Shown one piece after another: positions 5,403 to 5,441 of a stretch of DNA of 5,441 bases (positions are counted from its first letter, which is position 1; the number at the start of each line of letters is the position of its first letter). The translations under genes and the position numbers were made by a program. The notes under the pieces were generated by a model. That model had not been told where the DNA came from and did no database searches. It saw nothing but the letters and a program-made list of their open reading frames with translations. This DNA is from Actinomycetes bacterium (lineage in GTDB: Bacteria; Actinomycetota; Acidimicrobiia; Spongiisociales; UBA4744), in assembly GCA_024641205.1 (NCBI GenBank), contig JAHEDM010000195.1, positions 1 to 5,441 of the forward strand. Direction: 5' to 3'.

Positions 5403-5441
5403 AAACAGTTCGGAGTTGTTAGTCCGCCCATCGTCTGAGAT

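Overview
The window is high-GC DNA, probably from an actinobacterium. The Acidimicrobiia or a related uncultured lineage is my inference from gene style, not proven. It holds six protein genes (one cut by the left edge) and the RNase P RNA gene. Nothing indicates a phage, insertion sequence or CRISPR array.

Left part (1-1649): the C-terminal end of an acyl carrier protein (+) converges on rnpB (-) across a strong GC-rich hairpin. Upstream of rnpB on the minus strand lie a small four-helix membrane protein and a gamma-glutamylcyclotransferase-like protein. All three read leftward and are closely spaced.

Middle part (1650-4233): a 197-base divergent gap leads into a confident glutaryl-CoA dehydrogenase (lysine/tryptophan catabolism). 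It is followed by a 164-base spacer unusually rich in structure: a folded GC-rich element, a small inverted repeat and a heptamer tandem repeat. Then comes trpD (tryptophan synthesis), which looks leaderless. trpD is followed after only 5 bases by a Fur-family metalloregulator with a possible Nur-like histidine set.

Right part (4671-5441): the most notable gene. A secreted lipoprotein with a Thr/Ser-rich linker and a TlpA/thioredoxin-type domain has an in-frame TGA (5085-5087) exactly where the first cysteine of the CxxC active site belongs. It reads F-W-A-E-W-[TGA]-S-T-C. The same frame runs on to a complete thioredoxin C-terminus ending at 5402. A 10-bp hairpin with a G in its apical loop starts just after the TGA and has the geometry of a bacterial SECIS element. 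TGA ends four genes in the window normally, so the code itself is not reassigned. The best reading is a UxxC thioredoxin-like selenoprotein that a standard gene caller would split or truncate. Bases 5403-5441 hold nothing I can identify.
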